NCBI GenBank assembly: GCA_029309925.1
Contig: JARKND010000001.1
Coordinates: 1,240,001-1,304,000 of the forward strand
Length of the DNA: 64,000 nucleotides
Source: Fulvivirgaceae bacterium JP3-4
GTDB lineage: Bacteria; Bacteroidota; Bacteroidia; Cytophagales; Cyclobacteriaceae
Direction of reading: 5' to 3'
The notes beneath the pieces were generated by a model. It did no database searches and was not told the origin of the DNA. It saw nothing but the letters and a program-made list of their open reading frames with translations. The position numbers and the translations under genes were made by a program. The first letter of the stretch is position 1. Every line of letters starts with the position of its first letter. Positions 1 through 7,620 of this stretch are shown one piece after another.

Positions 1-147
1 AAAAACCTTTCTGAGAAAGAAGAACTCGCCAGCGCCATCAGCAATGAGTATGAAGACTACAAGCGCAAGGCGATGGACAAGCAGACCAAGCTTTCGCGTG
101 AACTTCAGAACGAGCGGAATAAACTTCAGGAGCTGGGGGCACTGTAA
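1..147 (+). CDS. C-terminal end of an unidentified protein (5' end outside window)
   Basis: An open frame runs from base 1 to a TAA at 145-147 and encodes the last 48 residues of a protein. The piece is rich in Lys, Glu, Gln and Asn with regularly spaced hydrophobic residues, so it is probably a coiled-coil helix. It ends in QELGAL. A second TAA follows directly. There is no catalytic motif, so the family cannot be named. The reading frame is supported by its clean end just before a hairpin and by codon use like its neighbours. Confidence 0.6.
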   Translation, partial: KNLSEKEELASAISNEYEDYKRKAMDKQTKLSRELQNERNKLQELGAL

Positions 148-169
148 TAATTTGCCAATGTGCTAATAT

Positions 170-210
170 GCCAATTAGCCAATGAATGCATTTGCTAATT
201 GGCTTTATTG
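170..210 (+). terminator. Hairpin with T-rich tail after the partial gene
   Basis: A perfect 10-bp inverted repeat, GCCAATTAGC (170-179) and GCTAATTGGC (194-203), is followed by TTTATTGTTT. This fits a weak intrinsic terminator for the gene ending at 147. Its words recur, inverted, in the tandem repeat that follows: GCCAATGTGC at 154-163 is the exact complement of GCACATTGGC at 233-242. The element is therefore part of a larger imperfect palindrome. Confidence 0.5.
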
Positions 211-231
211 TTTAATTATGGCTGGTCCATT

Positions 232-342
232 GGCACATTGGCTAGTTGACCATGGCACATTGACTAATTGATCATTGGCACATTGACTAATTGATCCATT
301 GGCACATTGACTACTTGATCATTCGCACATTGATTCATTGAT
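232..342. repeat. Five imperfect tandem copies of a 22-24 bp word
   Basis: Units begin at about 232, 254, 277, 301 and 324 and follow the pattern GGCACATTGACTAATTGATC plus CATT. The last copy is the most diverged. The array overlaps the stop codon of the glycoside hydrolase gene on the minus strand. Copies are adjacent without unique spacers, so this is not a CRISPR array. It lies in a convergent gene gap, like several other repeats in this window. Confidence 0.85.
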
Positions 343-1141
343 ATACTCGTACATAATCGACCTCCATCCGCTGCGGCCAGATCGACTCATCCACGCCCTG
401 CGCACCTCCCCAGTTTCCTCCGACAGCAATATTCATCAGCAAGTGAAAACGCTGATCAAACGGCCATCCCGTGAAATCATCTTTCGGATCGCGGATTACC
501 GTATGGTACACTTTTCCGTCTACGAGAAATTCCATTTTATCTTTTTCCCAGTTCACCGCATATACATGGAAGGCATCCTGCGCATCAGGGATCGTTATCT
601 TTCCTTCTTTCTGTGTTTGCTTCACATGGTTGTATTTCTCGGTGTGGATGGTACCATGCACCACGCCCGGGTCGTATCCTACGTGTTCCATGATGTCAAT
701 TTCCCCACTCGCAGGCCAGCCTCCATACTTCCAGTCTGTGGATAGCATCCAGATCGCAGGCCATGTTCCTTTGCCTTTCGGCAGATTTGCGCGCACCTCG
801 ATTCGCCCGTAGGTCCAGTCACCTTTGTTTTTTGAAATGATCCGGGTCGAAGTGTACGACCGGTCTCCGCGATTTTCCTTGTGGGCTTCAATGATCAGGT
901 TCCCGTTTTCAACGCGCACATTCTTTTTCTCATTCGTATAGTATTGCAGTTCGTTGTTTCCCCAATAGCACACGTTGGGGCAGCCATTGCCAAGATCATA
1001 ATTCCATTTCGTGGAGTCCGGTGCGCCCGGCTTGTCGAATTCATCCGACCACACAAGTTTCGGTTTCCCGGACTTCTTTGGAGCCTGGGCATCGCACGCA
1101 AACACGGTAAAAACAGCAATAAATAGAAGTAAGTTTTTCAT
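335..1141 (-). CDS. Secreted glycoside hydrolase family 16 (beta-glucanase/laminarinase type)
   Basis: The 268-residue protein has a hydrophobic signal segment (about residues 4-15) ending in VFAC, which fits a lipobox with Cys16 as the lipidated residue. The rest is a single GH16 jelly-roll domain. The catalytic signature EIDIME places nucleophile Glu147, Asp149 and acid/base Glu152 in the usual spacing. N-terminal LVWSDEFD and C-terminal VDYVRVYQ are typical family ends. GH16 enzymes cut beta-1,3 or mixed beta-1,3/1,4 glucans such as laminarin or lichenan; the substrate cannot be fixed from sequence. It is a single gene, divergent from the sigma factor at 1274, so it is probably a surface or periplasmic enzyme for polysaccharide use. 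Confidence 0.92.
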   Translation of the reverse strand: MKNLLLFIAVFTVFACDAQAPKKSGKPKLVWSDEFDKPGAPDSTKWNYDLGNGCPNVCYWGNNELQYYTNEKKNVRVENGNLIIEAHKENRGDRSYTSTRIISKNKGDWTYGRIEVRANLPKGKGTWPAIWMLSTDWKYGGWPASGEIDIMEHVGYDPGVVHGTIHTEKYNHVKQTQKEGKITIPDAQDAFHVYAVNWEKDKMEFLVDGKVYHTVIRDPKDDFTGWPFDQRFHLLMNIAVGGNWGGAQGVDESIWPQRMEVDYVRVYQ

Positions 1142-1273
1142 TGAGGTGGACTTTAAAAAAGCGGCATTCGGCCGCCAGATACCAAACTACAAACCCGCGG
1201 TTATAAACCCCAAACATTTGCCACTATTTGTAACTTTATCTGTAACCTTATTCACAACCCAGAGTTTCCCTGC

Positions 1274-1846
1274 TTGAAAACGACATCTGACTTGGACTCA
1301 TTAGCGGATAATGCCTTGATGCTCAAGGTAAAAGAGGGTAACCTCGACAAGCTTGGCTTACTCTTCGAGCGCTATAAAAAGCCGTTGTTTGGTTTTTTTT
1401 ACGGACTTACGAAAGATGCCGAACTCTGCGAAGACCTTGTGCAAAACGTGTTTTTCCGAATACTGAAATATCGTTACCTCTTCCGCGGAGACGGTGACTT
1501 TAAGACGTGGATGTTTCATATCGCGCGAAATGTGAACCACGATCATTACCGGAAGAACAAGTGGAAGCTCAGGGAGTCGATTGAGAACTGGGAAGACAAA
1601 CTTGGCAGCTTCGAAAATCGGGCAACAGAATTTCAGCAGGATGAAGAGATGCAACTTCTTTCCATGGCCATGGACAGACTGCCTGAAGAGAAACGCGAGA
1701 TATTGATGCTAAGCAAGTTTCAGGATAAGAAGTACAAAGAAATTGGAGAGATCCTCGGGTGCAGTGAGGGCGCTGTCAAAGTAAAGGTGTTTCGCGCACT
1801 GCAGGAGTTGAAAGAAGCATACAAAGAATTAGAAAAGCATTTATAA
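1274..1846 (+). CDS. ECF-type RNA polymerase sigma factor
   Basis: The 190-residue protein has the two-domain ECF layout. Sigma region 2 (about residues 25-95) contains the core-binding and -10-reading helices, with DLVQNVFFRILKY and FKTWMFHIARN. Region 4 (about 130-185) carries a helix-turn-helix, YKEIGEILGCSEGAVKVKVFRA. Region 3 is absent, as expected for this class. The longest frame begins with TTG at 1274; an internal ATG at 1319 is possible but would remove the usual N-terminal helix. It is followed after 4 bases by a membrane anti-sigma candidate and then two DUF4097 proteins, so it probably controls this operon in response to an envelope signal. Confidence 0.92.
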   Translation: MKTTSDLDSLADNALMLKVKEGNLDKLGLLFERYKKPLFGFFYGLTKDAELCEDLVQNVFFRILKYRYLFRGDGDFKTWMFHIARNVNHDHYRKNKWKLRESIENWEDKLGSFENRATEFQQDEEMQLLSMAMDRLPEEKREILMLSKFQDKKYKEIGEILGCSEGAVKVKVFRALQELKEAYKELEKHL

Positions 1847-1850
1847 GCAT

Positions 1851-2633
1851 ATGGAAAAGGCAAGAATTCAGGAATTGATCTCAAAATACAATGCAGACCA
1901 CGCATCTGCTGCGGAAGTTAAAGAGATCGAACAGTTGCTGGAGTCCGGGCAGATAGACCTCGATGAACTGCACGAAGTTCAGAAGATAGATCGCGCAGTT
2001 GCAAAGATCAGTTTTCCGGAGCCTGGCGCAGACCTCGATCACCGATTCTATCAGATGCTTGCGCTTGAGAAAGGAAGCAAAAGCTCATTTTCCTGGCGGG
2101 AATTCTTTTCATGGCCTCAATTAGCTCCGAAGCTTGCGCTTGCGTCAGTAATGCTCATTGTCGGAATCGGGATCGGCTATCTCATGAAGCCCGAATCGCC
2201 CGCGAATGCACAATTGGCGGAGGTAAGTCAGCAGGTAGTAGACCTGAAAGAAATGATGATGCTGTCAATGCTCGAGAAGGAGTCGCCAACGGAACGCCTG
2301 AAGGCCGTAAGCCTTACTTCCGAGATGAATTCCGCAAGCCAGAGAGTGACTAATGCATTGCTGGAAACACTTAACAACGATGAAAACCTCAACGTGAGGC
2401 TTGCTGCCCTCGATGCGCTGAAACCCTACGCAAGAAACGGTGAGGTGCGCGAGGCGCTGATCCGCTCGATTGCCAACCAGGACTCTCCGCTCGTGCAGGT
2501 GGCGCTGGCCGAGATGATGGCGCAACTCCAGGTGAAATCATCCGTCAAGGAACTTCAGAAAATATTAAAATCCGACAAAACCCCGGAAGATGTTAAGTCG
2601 AGAATCAAACAAAGTATTGACGTCTTAATCTAA
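1851..2633 (+). CDS. Membrane anti-sigma candidate with HEAT-like repeats
   Basis: The 260-residue protein has an N-terminal cytoplasmic helical region (1-85) where anti-sigma domains normally sit, one membrane helix (about 92-111) and an outward domain of about 140 residues. In that domain, stretches such as VRLAALDALKPYARNGEVREALIRS and VQVALAEMMAQL have the alternating pattern of HEAT repeats. No zinc-binding HxxxCxxC is visible, so it is not a classical ZAS anti-sigma factor. Its place directly behind the sigma gene and its topology support an anti-sigma role. The HEAT part could bind a protein signal in the periplasm. Function is inferred, not shown. Confidence 0.8.
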   Translation: MEKARIQELISKYNADHASAAEVKEIEQLLESGQIDLDELHEVQKIDRAVAKISFPEPGADLDHRFYQMLALEKGSKSSFSWREFFSWPQLAPKLALASVMLIVGIGIGYLMKPESPANAQLAEVSQQVVDLKEMMMLSMLEKESPTERLKAVSLTSEMNSASQRVTNALLETLNNDENLNVRLAALDALKPYARNGEVREALIRSIANQDSPLVQVALAEMMAQLQVKSSVKELQKILKSDKTPEDVKSRIKQSIDVLI

Positions 2634-2638
2634 ACGAT

Positions 2639-3535
2639 ATGAGAACATTATTAATCCTGTTGGGATGTATGATCACCACGTTGGCGACATCGCAACAATT
2701 CAGCGAAAAAATTAACAAGGAGTATACCTTCGAAAAAAAATCGGCTGATAACGCAATCATCGTGGCAAACATCAACGGTGACGTGAAAGTAAGCGGATAC
2801 GATGGCGATAAAGTAATTGTGGAAGTAAACCGACAGATCTTTGGAAAAACCGAAGCGAGGCTGGAGAAAGGCAAACAAGAATTACAACTCGGTGTTCTTG
2901 ATCGTGCCGACACACTGATCTTTTATGTGATGCAGGGATGCAACCAGTTCGGCCAAAACCTGAACGGGAACAAACGCAACGGATGGTACAACAACGGCTG
3001 GGGCTACAACTGGGATTGCAAAGGCAGAGACTGCCAGCCCCAGTACGACTACAAGATGGACTTTACGATCAAAGTGCCCGCAGGAATTCACGTAGCCGTC
3101 AGCACGGTCAATGATGGCGACATCCTGGTAGAAAACGTGAAAGGAAGTGTCGATGCAGACAACATCAATGGAAGCATAAAACTGACAAACCTCGTTCGCG
3201 AAGCTGCCGCCAGCACAATCAATGGTGATGTGGACATCGAATACACAGCGAATCCATCAAAAGACTGTAGGTTCTACACGTTGAACGGTGACATCAATGC
3301 AACGTTTCAGCGAGGACTTGCGGCAAGCCTGAGCTTTGAAAGCTTCAACGGAAGTTTCTATACCAACATTGACAACATGACGAAATTGCCCGCCCAGGTA
3401 GTCAAGAGTACAAAGGGTGAAGGGATCAAATATAAAGTTACCGGCAACCGGTACCAGATTGGAAAAGGAGGTGCGGCTTACCTCGACTTCGAAACATTCA
3501 ATGGTGATGTTTACCTTAAGGAAAAAGTCAATTAA
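2639..3535 (+). CDS. Secreted DUF4097-like beta-repeat protein
   Basis: The 298-residue protein has an N-terminal signal peptide (about 1-18, ending TLATSQQ). The mature part contains short repeated strands built around Asn-Gly-Asp or Asn-Gly-Ser turns: NINGDVKV, NINGSIKL, TINGDVDI, TLNGDINA, SFNGSFY and TFNGDVYL. This is the pattern of the DUF4097 right-handed beta-helix family. An Asn/Trp/Gly-rich insert at about 100-135 contains two cysteines that could pair. It lies 5 bases behind the anti-sigma gene and is paralogous to the next gene. The biochemical role of the family is unknown; these proteins are thought to be envelope-associated. Confidence 0.85.
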   Translation: MRTLLILLGCMITTLATSQQFSEKINKEYTFEKKSADNAIIVANINGDVKVSGYDGDKVIVEVNRQIFGKTEARLEKGKQELQLGVLDRADTLIFYVMQGCNQFGQNLNGNKRNGWYNNGWGYNWDCKGRDCQPQYDYKMDFTIKVPAGIHVAVSTVNDGDILVENVKGSVDADNINGSIKLTNLVREAAASTINGDVDIEYTANPSKDCRFYTLNGDINATFQRGLAASLSFESFNGSFYTNIDNMTKLPAQVVKSTKGEGIKYKVTGNRYQIGKGGAAYLDFETFNGDVYLKEKVN

Positions 3536-3569
3536 TAAAACTTGAATAACGATTACAAAACATACTGAG

Positions 3570-4400
3570 ATGAAAAAGAATTTTTTGACAATAGCCCTGA
3601 CCTTGATAACGCTGGGATTGATCATGATTGGCTCCGCTGCTGTTGCCCAGGGAACAAATGAATTCACTGTACCATTGTCCGATCCTGCCAAGCGCGGGAA
3701 GTTAAAGGCACACCTGAACTACGGCTCGATCACGGTGAAGGGCACGGGAAGAAAAGATATTCTCGTAAAATACAAGCCTGAGGCTGATGATGACGACCAT
3801 CGCGGAAAAAACGGAAAAAATCTTGAAGGCATGACGCGCGTCAGCGGTGGAGGAATGGACCTGGAAGCTTCTGAGAATTCAAACTACGTGAAGATCGGTT
3901 CCGACTCATGGAATAACAAACTTGATCTCGAAATCGAAGTTCCCTCCGGCTTCGACCTGGACATCCATACTTATAATGATGGAGATCTGGTGATCAGCAA
4001 TATTCAGGGCGAACTTGCGCTGACGAATTACAACGGTGAAATCACCGCCATGAATATTTCAGGTTCAGTGGTCGCAACAACCTACAACGGTGATATCCGA
4101 ATCACTTATGACAAGGTAACCGAAAATACTCCGCTGTCATACTCTACTTACAACGGTGATATCGATCTCACGATGCCTGCTGCAACGAAAGGATCGTTCA
4201 AGATGAAGACAGAGCAAGGCGAAATCTACACAGGGTTCGATATGGAAATTACCAGCAGCGGCCCGGTGCAGAAAAAAGATGCAAGGTCCGGTACCTTCAA
4301 AATTGTGATTGATGACTGGAAAAAAGGAAATATCAATGGAGGCGGCCCCGAAATGACTTTGAAAACTTATAACGGAGACATTTTTATCAGAAAGAAGTAA
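3570..4400 (+). CDS. Second secreted DUF4097-like beta-repeat protein
   Basis: The 276-residue protein has a signal peptide of about 26 residues ending AAVAQG. Repeats of the form TYNGDI occur at least three times (TTYNGDIRI, STYNGDIDL, KTYNGDIFI), with related YNDGDLVI and TNYNGEIT. It shares its architecture with the upstream protein but lacks the Trp-rich insert and the cysteines. It is the last gene of the sigma/anti-sigma operon and is followed by a strong terminator. The duplication suggests two versions of one surface component under the same sigma factor. Confidence 0.85.
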   Translation: MKKNFLTIALTLITLGLIMIGSAAVAQGTNEFTVPLSDPAKRGKLKAHLNYGSITVKGTGRKDILVKYKPEADDDDHRGKNGKNLEGMTRVSGGGMDLEASENSNYVKIGSDSWNNKLDLEIEVPSGFDLDIHTYNDGDLVISNIQGELALTNYNGEITAMNISGSVVATTYNGDIRITYDKVTENTPLSYSTYNGDIDLTMPAATKGSFKMKTEQGEIYTGFDMEITSSGPVQKKDARSGTFKIVIDDWKKGNINGGGPEMTLKTYNGDIFIRKK

Positions 4401-4439
4401 TAGCTGCAGGTAAATACGTTACAGGTAAATACGTCAAAG

Positions 4440-4466
4440 GCTCCAGCGATCTGGAGCTTTTTTTTT
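4440..4466 (+). terminator. Rho-independent terminator of the sigma/DUF4097 operon
   Basis: A perfect 7-bp stem GCTCCAG/CTGGAGC closes a CGAT tetraloop and is followed by nine T residues. It sits 39 bases after the stop at 4400 and abuts the stop codon of the convergent OmpA-like gene. A direct repeat AGGTAAATACGT (two copies, about 4408-4434) precedes it. Confidence 0.92.
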
Positions 4467-4467
4467 G

Positions 4468-5610
4468 TTATTGTTCAAGTATCTCTACTTCCACACGGAG
4501 ATTTCTAATTGCATTCGGTCCGTTCTTATCGTATAAGGGTCTCTTTCCTCCCCACGATTTGATTTCAATGCGGTGTCCGGCAATACCGTTCGCGATCAGA
4601 AATTTCCTGATCACTTCAGCACGCTGCCCGCCCAGCAACTTTGCAGATCCAAAAGTTTCGCGTGCATTCCTGATGTTGAAAAGGTTGTTGTCATCGCTGG
4701 GCAAAAGAATCTTCCCTGCATGGTTTCCATTGGAATGCCCGTGAAGTCTGATCCTGTAGCGTTCATTTTCCATCAACATTTCGAGAAGCTTGTTCAGCTC
4801 ATACTTCGACTCGGGTTGCATCACCGAAGCATCGTGATAAAAATAAACATTGTAGAGCACCCGTACATCACCTTTTACATACCGCACCATGTCGAAACGA
4901 ACGAGTGTGATTGTTCCGATCATTTCAATGTTCGGATTTGAGCCATCTGCGTCTGCGATCGGGTATGAAATTTCATTCTGAACTTTCCGATACCCGAATA
5001 CATCACCAATCAATGTGAGACGTTTGCTTTTACTTTTTGGGTCAGGCAGAATATAATAGGAGTTACCCTTCGTTTTTTCGATCAGCCTGCTTCGCTCCGT
5101 GTCAATGACTTCAACGGTGCCATCTACGAGCCGGTCATTCGTTGCGTTGTATAGGTGCAGAAATATTTCAGTGTTGCTGATCTCAAACTCAGTTCGAAGC
5201 GCAGGTGGTTTCTCAATGTTCTCCTGAATGGCTACAGGTCGTTCAACTACGATCGGTTCGGCTTCAGCGATTCTGGCGGGTTCTGTAACCTGTTCTCCAA
5301 CAGTCTTGACCCACGCATCGTAGAACTCCGGCTTTTGCCGGAGTGAAACCGCACTTGTAATCGCGTTGTCTTTCGTAGGTGCCTTGCCCAGATGAACATA
5401 GTAGAGACCGGTTATCACATCCTTACCAATTCGTGCTGGCAAACCTTTCGCAGTTAAAGACTGACGATAAGCAAGGGCGTTGTTTGGAAAACGGAATGTT
5501 CCTACCACGCAATAAAATCCGTCTTCCAGGGCGGGTGTCGGTTGAGATGTCGCGGGCATTCCGTAAAACAACAGCAAGAGGAAAATTGTCAACTGAATCC
5601 GTTTGATCAT
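4468..5610 (-). CDS. OmpA-family protein with N-terminal SPOR-like domain
   Basis: From the ATG at 5610 the protein has 380 residues. A signal peptide is followed by a SPOR-like region (FYCVVGTFRFPNNALAYRQ, then LYYVHLGKA), a middle beta-rich part, and a C-terminal OmpA-like peptidoglycan-binding domain (YNVYFYHDASVMQPES, IRLHGHSNG, RAEVIRKFLIANGI). Both end domains are known to contact the cell wall, so it probably tethers the outer membrane to peptidoglycan. A start 24 bases upstream is open, but its ATG lies inside a perfect -7 promoter box, so the 5610 start is preferred. Monocistronic and convergent with the DUF4097 operon. Confidence 0.87.
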   Translation of the reverse strand: MIKRIQLTIFLLLLFYGMPATSQPTPALEDGFYCVVGTFRFPNNALAYRQSLTAKGLPARIGKDVITGLYYVHLGKAPTKDNAITSAVSLRQKPEFYDAWVKTVGEQVTEPARIAEAEPIVVERPVAIQENIEKPPALRTEFEISNTEIFLHLYNATNDRLVDGTVEVIDTERSRLIEKTKGNSYYILPDPKSKSKRLTLIGDVFGYRKVQNEISYPIADADGSNPNIEMIGTITLVRFDMVRYVKGDVRVLYNVYFYHDASVMQPESKYELNKLLEMLMENERYRIRLHGHSNGNHAGKILLPSDDNNLFNIRNARETFGSAKLLGGQRAEVIRKFLIANGIAGHRIEIKSWGGKRPLYDKNGPNAIRNLRVEVEILEQ

Positions 5611-5631
5611 TCCGGGAGCATTAACTGACAT

Positions 5632-5639
5632 CAAAATTA
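5632..5639 (-). promoter_or_regulatory. Bacteroidota -7 box for the OmpA-like gene
   Basis: On the minus strand the sequence is TAATTTTG, an 8/8 match to TAnnTTTG. Transcription would start near 5625, giving a short leader to the ATG at 5610. No good -33 TTTG is found 19 bases upstream, so support rests on the -7 box and its position. Confidence 0.5.
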
Positions 5640-5838
5640 TCCGGCAGGTCAGGTAGGAAATATGATTAATAGATCAAAAAATGTTGCCTGAAGCCGTGGG
5701 TTGCATGGCCCTTTGCATTTCTCATCGCATCAATTGAACTGCATTGAACATTTATTGATTTGACCGCCCGGTAATTTTATTTCTGGGTAACGGGTGATGA
5801 CAGGCGGATTTCTTTTCATCACCTGCAGCAATAATCAA

Positions 5839-6075
5839 ATGTTCATCTTGATGAGGCTGTGTGCAATTACATTTTTGATGGTTTGCTCTTTGCAGGTTGC
5901 GTTATGTCAGCCGGGTAATGGAAATGGCAATGGGCATGGCAATGGGCAGGGAGGTGGTAACTGCGGAAATCCTCCTTGTGGCGGGCCCCACGTACCTGTC
6001 GATGCAGAATGGTTATTATGTGCGGGTCTGCTTGCAGGGTTTTATCTGAAATTCAAACTTCGGAAAGCTACTTAA
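5839..6075 (+). CDS. Small Gly/Asn-rich protein with PID-like C-terminal sorting segment
   Basis: From the ATG at 5839 the protein is 78 residues; an in-frame GTG at 5794 would add 15. It consists of a signal peptide (to about QVALC), a low-complexity Gly/Asn/His stretch with an NCGNPPCGG motif, and a C-terminal segment: PVD, a hydrophobic stretch WLLCAGLLAGFYLKF, then KLRK. This tripartite tail resembles the PID-type C-terminal sorting signals of short Bacteroidota proteins and, more broadly, exosortase-type tails. Its 3' end overlaps the convergent methyltransferase gene by 8 bases. The call as a real gene rests on this architecture; its function is unknown. Confidence 0.68.
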   Translation: MFILMRLCAITFLMVCSLQVALCQPGNGNGNGHGNGQGGGNCGNPPCGGPHVPVDAEWLLCAGLLAGFYLKFKLRKAT

Positions 6076-6835
6076 CCCCGAGGTAAAGCGTTTCCCCCTT
6101 CACAAGGCCGAAACGCTTGCGCTCTTCATCCGTTTTTTCATTTACGAAGTTACTCTCAACAGCCTTGAGGCCGGCACGCAAAATTCGTTGCGGATAATCC
6201 TTTCCATACTTGCGAACATGGTCATCCTGACCAAAAGCTTTTTCTCGCGCGCGCGGATCAGTGATCGAAAAATCCTCGAATGTCTTATCGGGAATCGGAT
6301 TGAAGAAAGGCACCTGCAGCACAGCAAATCCGCCAGGCTTCAGCACGCGATGGATTTCGCGCATCGCCTTAATATCGTCCTGCACGTGTTCGAGCACGTG
6401 GTTGCATAAAACCGCATCGAATGAATTTTCATTAAATGGAATCTGATGGATATCCATCTTCACTTTGGCGAGCGGAGATTCGATGTCAGCCGTGATATAG
6501 TTGTCTCCATGTACTCTTTCCAAGGGTTTCATAAAGCATGCTTCCGGAGCGATATGAAGCACGTGAAGCGGCTTCTTGAAAAAATCTGTCTTCTCCTGCA
6601 GATAAAGCCAAATCAGGCGATGCCGCTCGAGGGCCTGGCACTTCGGGCAGAGGGCATTCGGCCGTGGATTGATTCTTCCATAGGGCAGAAACTTCCTGAA
6701 AGTACCGTTACAAACCGGGCACAGAACATTGTTTCCCGCGTATAGCACGGCCAACACTTTCAAGCCAATGCCCGAAACCCGCTGAAGGTACTTCCTGGGA
6801 ACAAACCGGATGATTAACGAAATAAGCTTCTTCAT
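6068..6835 (-). CDS. Class I SAM-dependent methyltransferase with N-terminal zinc-ribbon-like motif
   Basis: From the ATG at 6835 the protein has 255 residues (a further 13 codons are open upstream). Residues 39-66 carry two CPxC pairs, CPVC and CPKC, spaced like a zinc ribbon. The methyltransferase part follows: VLHIAPE as motif I, an acidic residue in YITADIES, FDAVLCNHVLEHV as motif IV, and LKPGGFAVLQVPF. It belongs to the Methyltransf_11-like group often found in glycan or secondary metabolite contexts. The substrate is unknown and neighbours give no hint. It is divergent from the sigma gene at 6988. Confidence 0.82.
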   Translation of the reverse strand: MKKLISLIIRFVPRKYLQRVSGIGLKVLAVLYAGNNVLCPVCNGTFRKFLPYGRINPRPNALCPKCQALERHRLIWLYLQEKTDFFKKPLHVLHIAPEACFMKPLERVHGDNYITADIESPLAKVKMDIHQIPFNENSFDAVLCNHVLEHVQDDIKAMREIHRVLKPGGFAVLQVPFFNPIPDKTFEDFSITDPRAREKAFGQDDHVRKYGKDYPQRILRAGLKAVESNFVNEKTDEERKRFGLVKGETLYLGVK

Positions 6836-6987
6836 ATTCAAATCCCTTTTGAAAACCGCGCCCTGGCAGCCCAAAGGGTCGTAAAAATATTGGTTTCTGT
6901 TAAAACTATTTGCCGGCAGACCTCATCTTTATATCAGAAACGATTAAAAGGGCCTAAACCAAGCCTGCGGGGCGAAAAAGGGAAGTT

Positions 6988-7620
6988 ATGCATGCGGAAA
7001 CTTTACTTGACATTGCAATGATGCATTCGGATGCGCTGATCCTTCGGGCAAAGCAGGGCGACCAGAATGCCCAGGGCAAACTGGTTCAGCTGTGGTATAA
7101 GCGGATATACAATTTCAGCTATAAATTCTTTCAGGACCATGACATGGCGATGGAGGTATCTCAGAAGACCTTCATCTCAATGTGCAAAAACCTGGGCGGT
7201 CTTCAGGACACATTGCGCTTCAAATCCTGGCTTTACAAAATTGCTGTGAACTACTGCAGGGAAGAAGCAAGAAAGACCAAAAACAGCCGCTCGCTTTCGT
7301 TCGACACGGTTTGGAACCGCGAAGCTGAAGATTCACCGAGATGGGAGTCTTCGGGGCAACGAAATGATAACCCTGAGAAACAACTCGAGCAGCTCGAACT
7401 CTCCGACATCCTTCAGCAGGCCCTCTTCGAACTCAACGATGAGCAACGCGAGGTGGTGATCATGAAAGAATATGAAGGACTCAAGTTCAGGGAAATTGCA
7501 GAAGTGCTGAATATCTCTGAGAACACAGTCAAGTCGCGAATGTATTATGGACTGGACGCATTGAAAAAGATTTTGGAAAAGAAGAACATTAATAAAGATA
7601 CAATCGGCTATGAATTATAA
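6988..7620 (+). CDS. ECF-type RNA polymerase sigma factor (second system)
   Basis: The 210-residue protein has sigma region 2 (about residues 25-100; NFSYKFFQDHDMAMEVSQKTF, FKSWLYKIAVNYCRE) and region 4 (about 140-195) with a helix-turn-helix, FREIAEVLNISENTVKSRMYY. An acidic, polar linker of about 40 residues joins them. The start at 6988 gives the usual length; ATGs at 7018 and 7021 are alternatives. The gene overlaps the next by 11 bases, so the two are probably translationally coupled. It most likely controls this three-gene operon. Confidence 0.92.
   Translation: MHAETLLDIAMMHSDALILRAKQGDQNAQGKLVQLWYKRIYNFSYKFFQDHDMAMEVSQKTFISMCKNLGGLQDTLRFKSWLYKIAVNYCREEARKTKNSRSLSFDTVWNREAEDSPRWESSGQRNDNPEKQLEQLELSDILQQALFELNDEQREVVIMKEYEGLKFREIAEVLNISENTVKSRMYYGLDALKKILEKKNINKDTIGYEL

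Noticed and set aside
232..342. CRISPR array
   Set aside because: Units are adjacent and lack unique spacers; no cas genes are nearby.
338..745. 135-residue plus-strand frame opposite the GH16 gene
   Set aside because: It has no domain or signal, and the minus strand encodes a full GH16 enzyme with catalytic residues.
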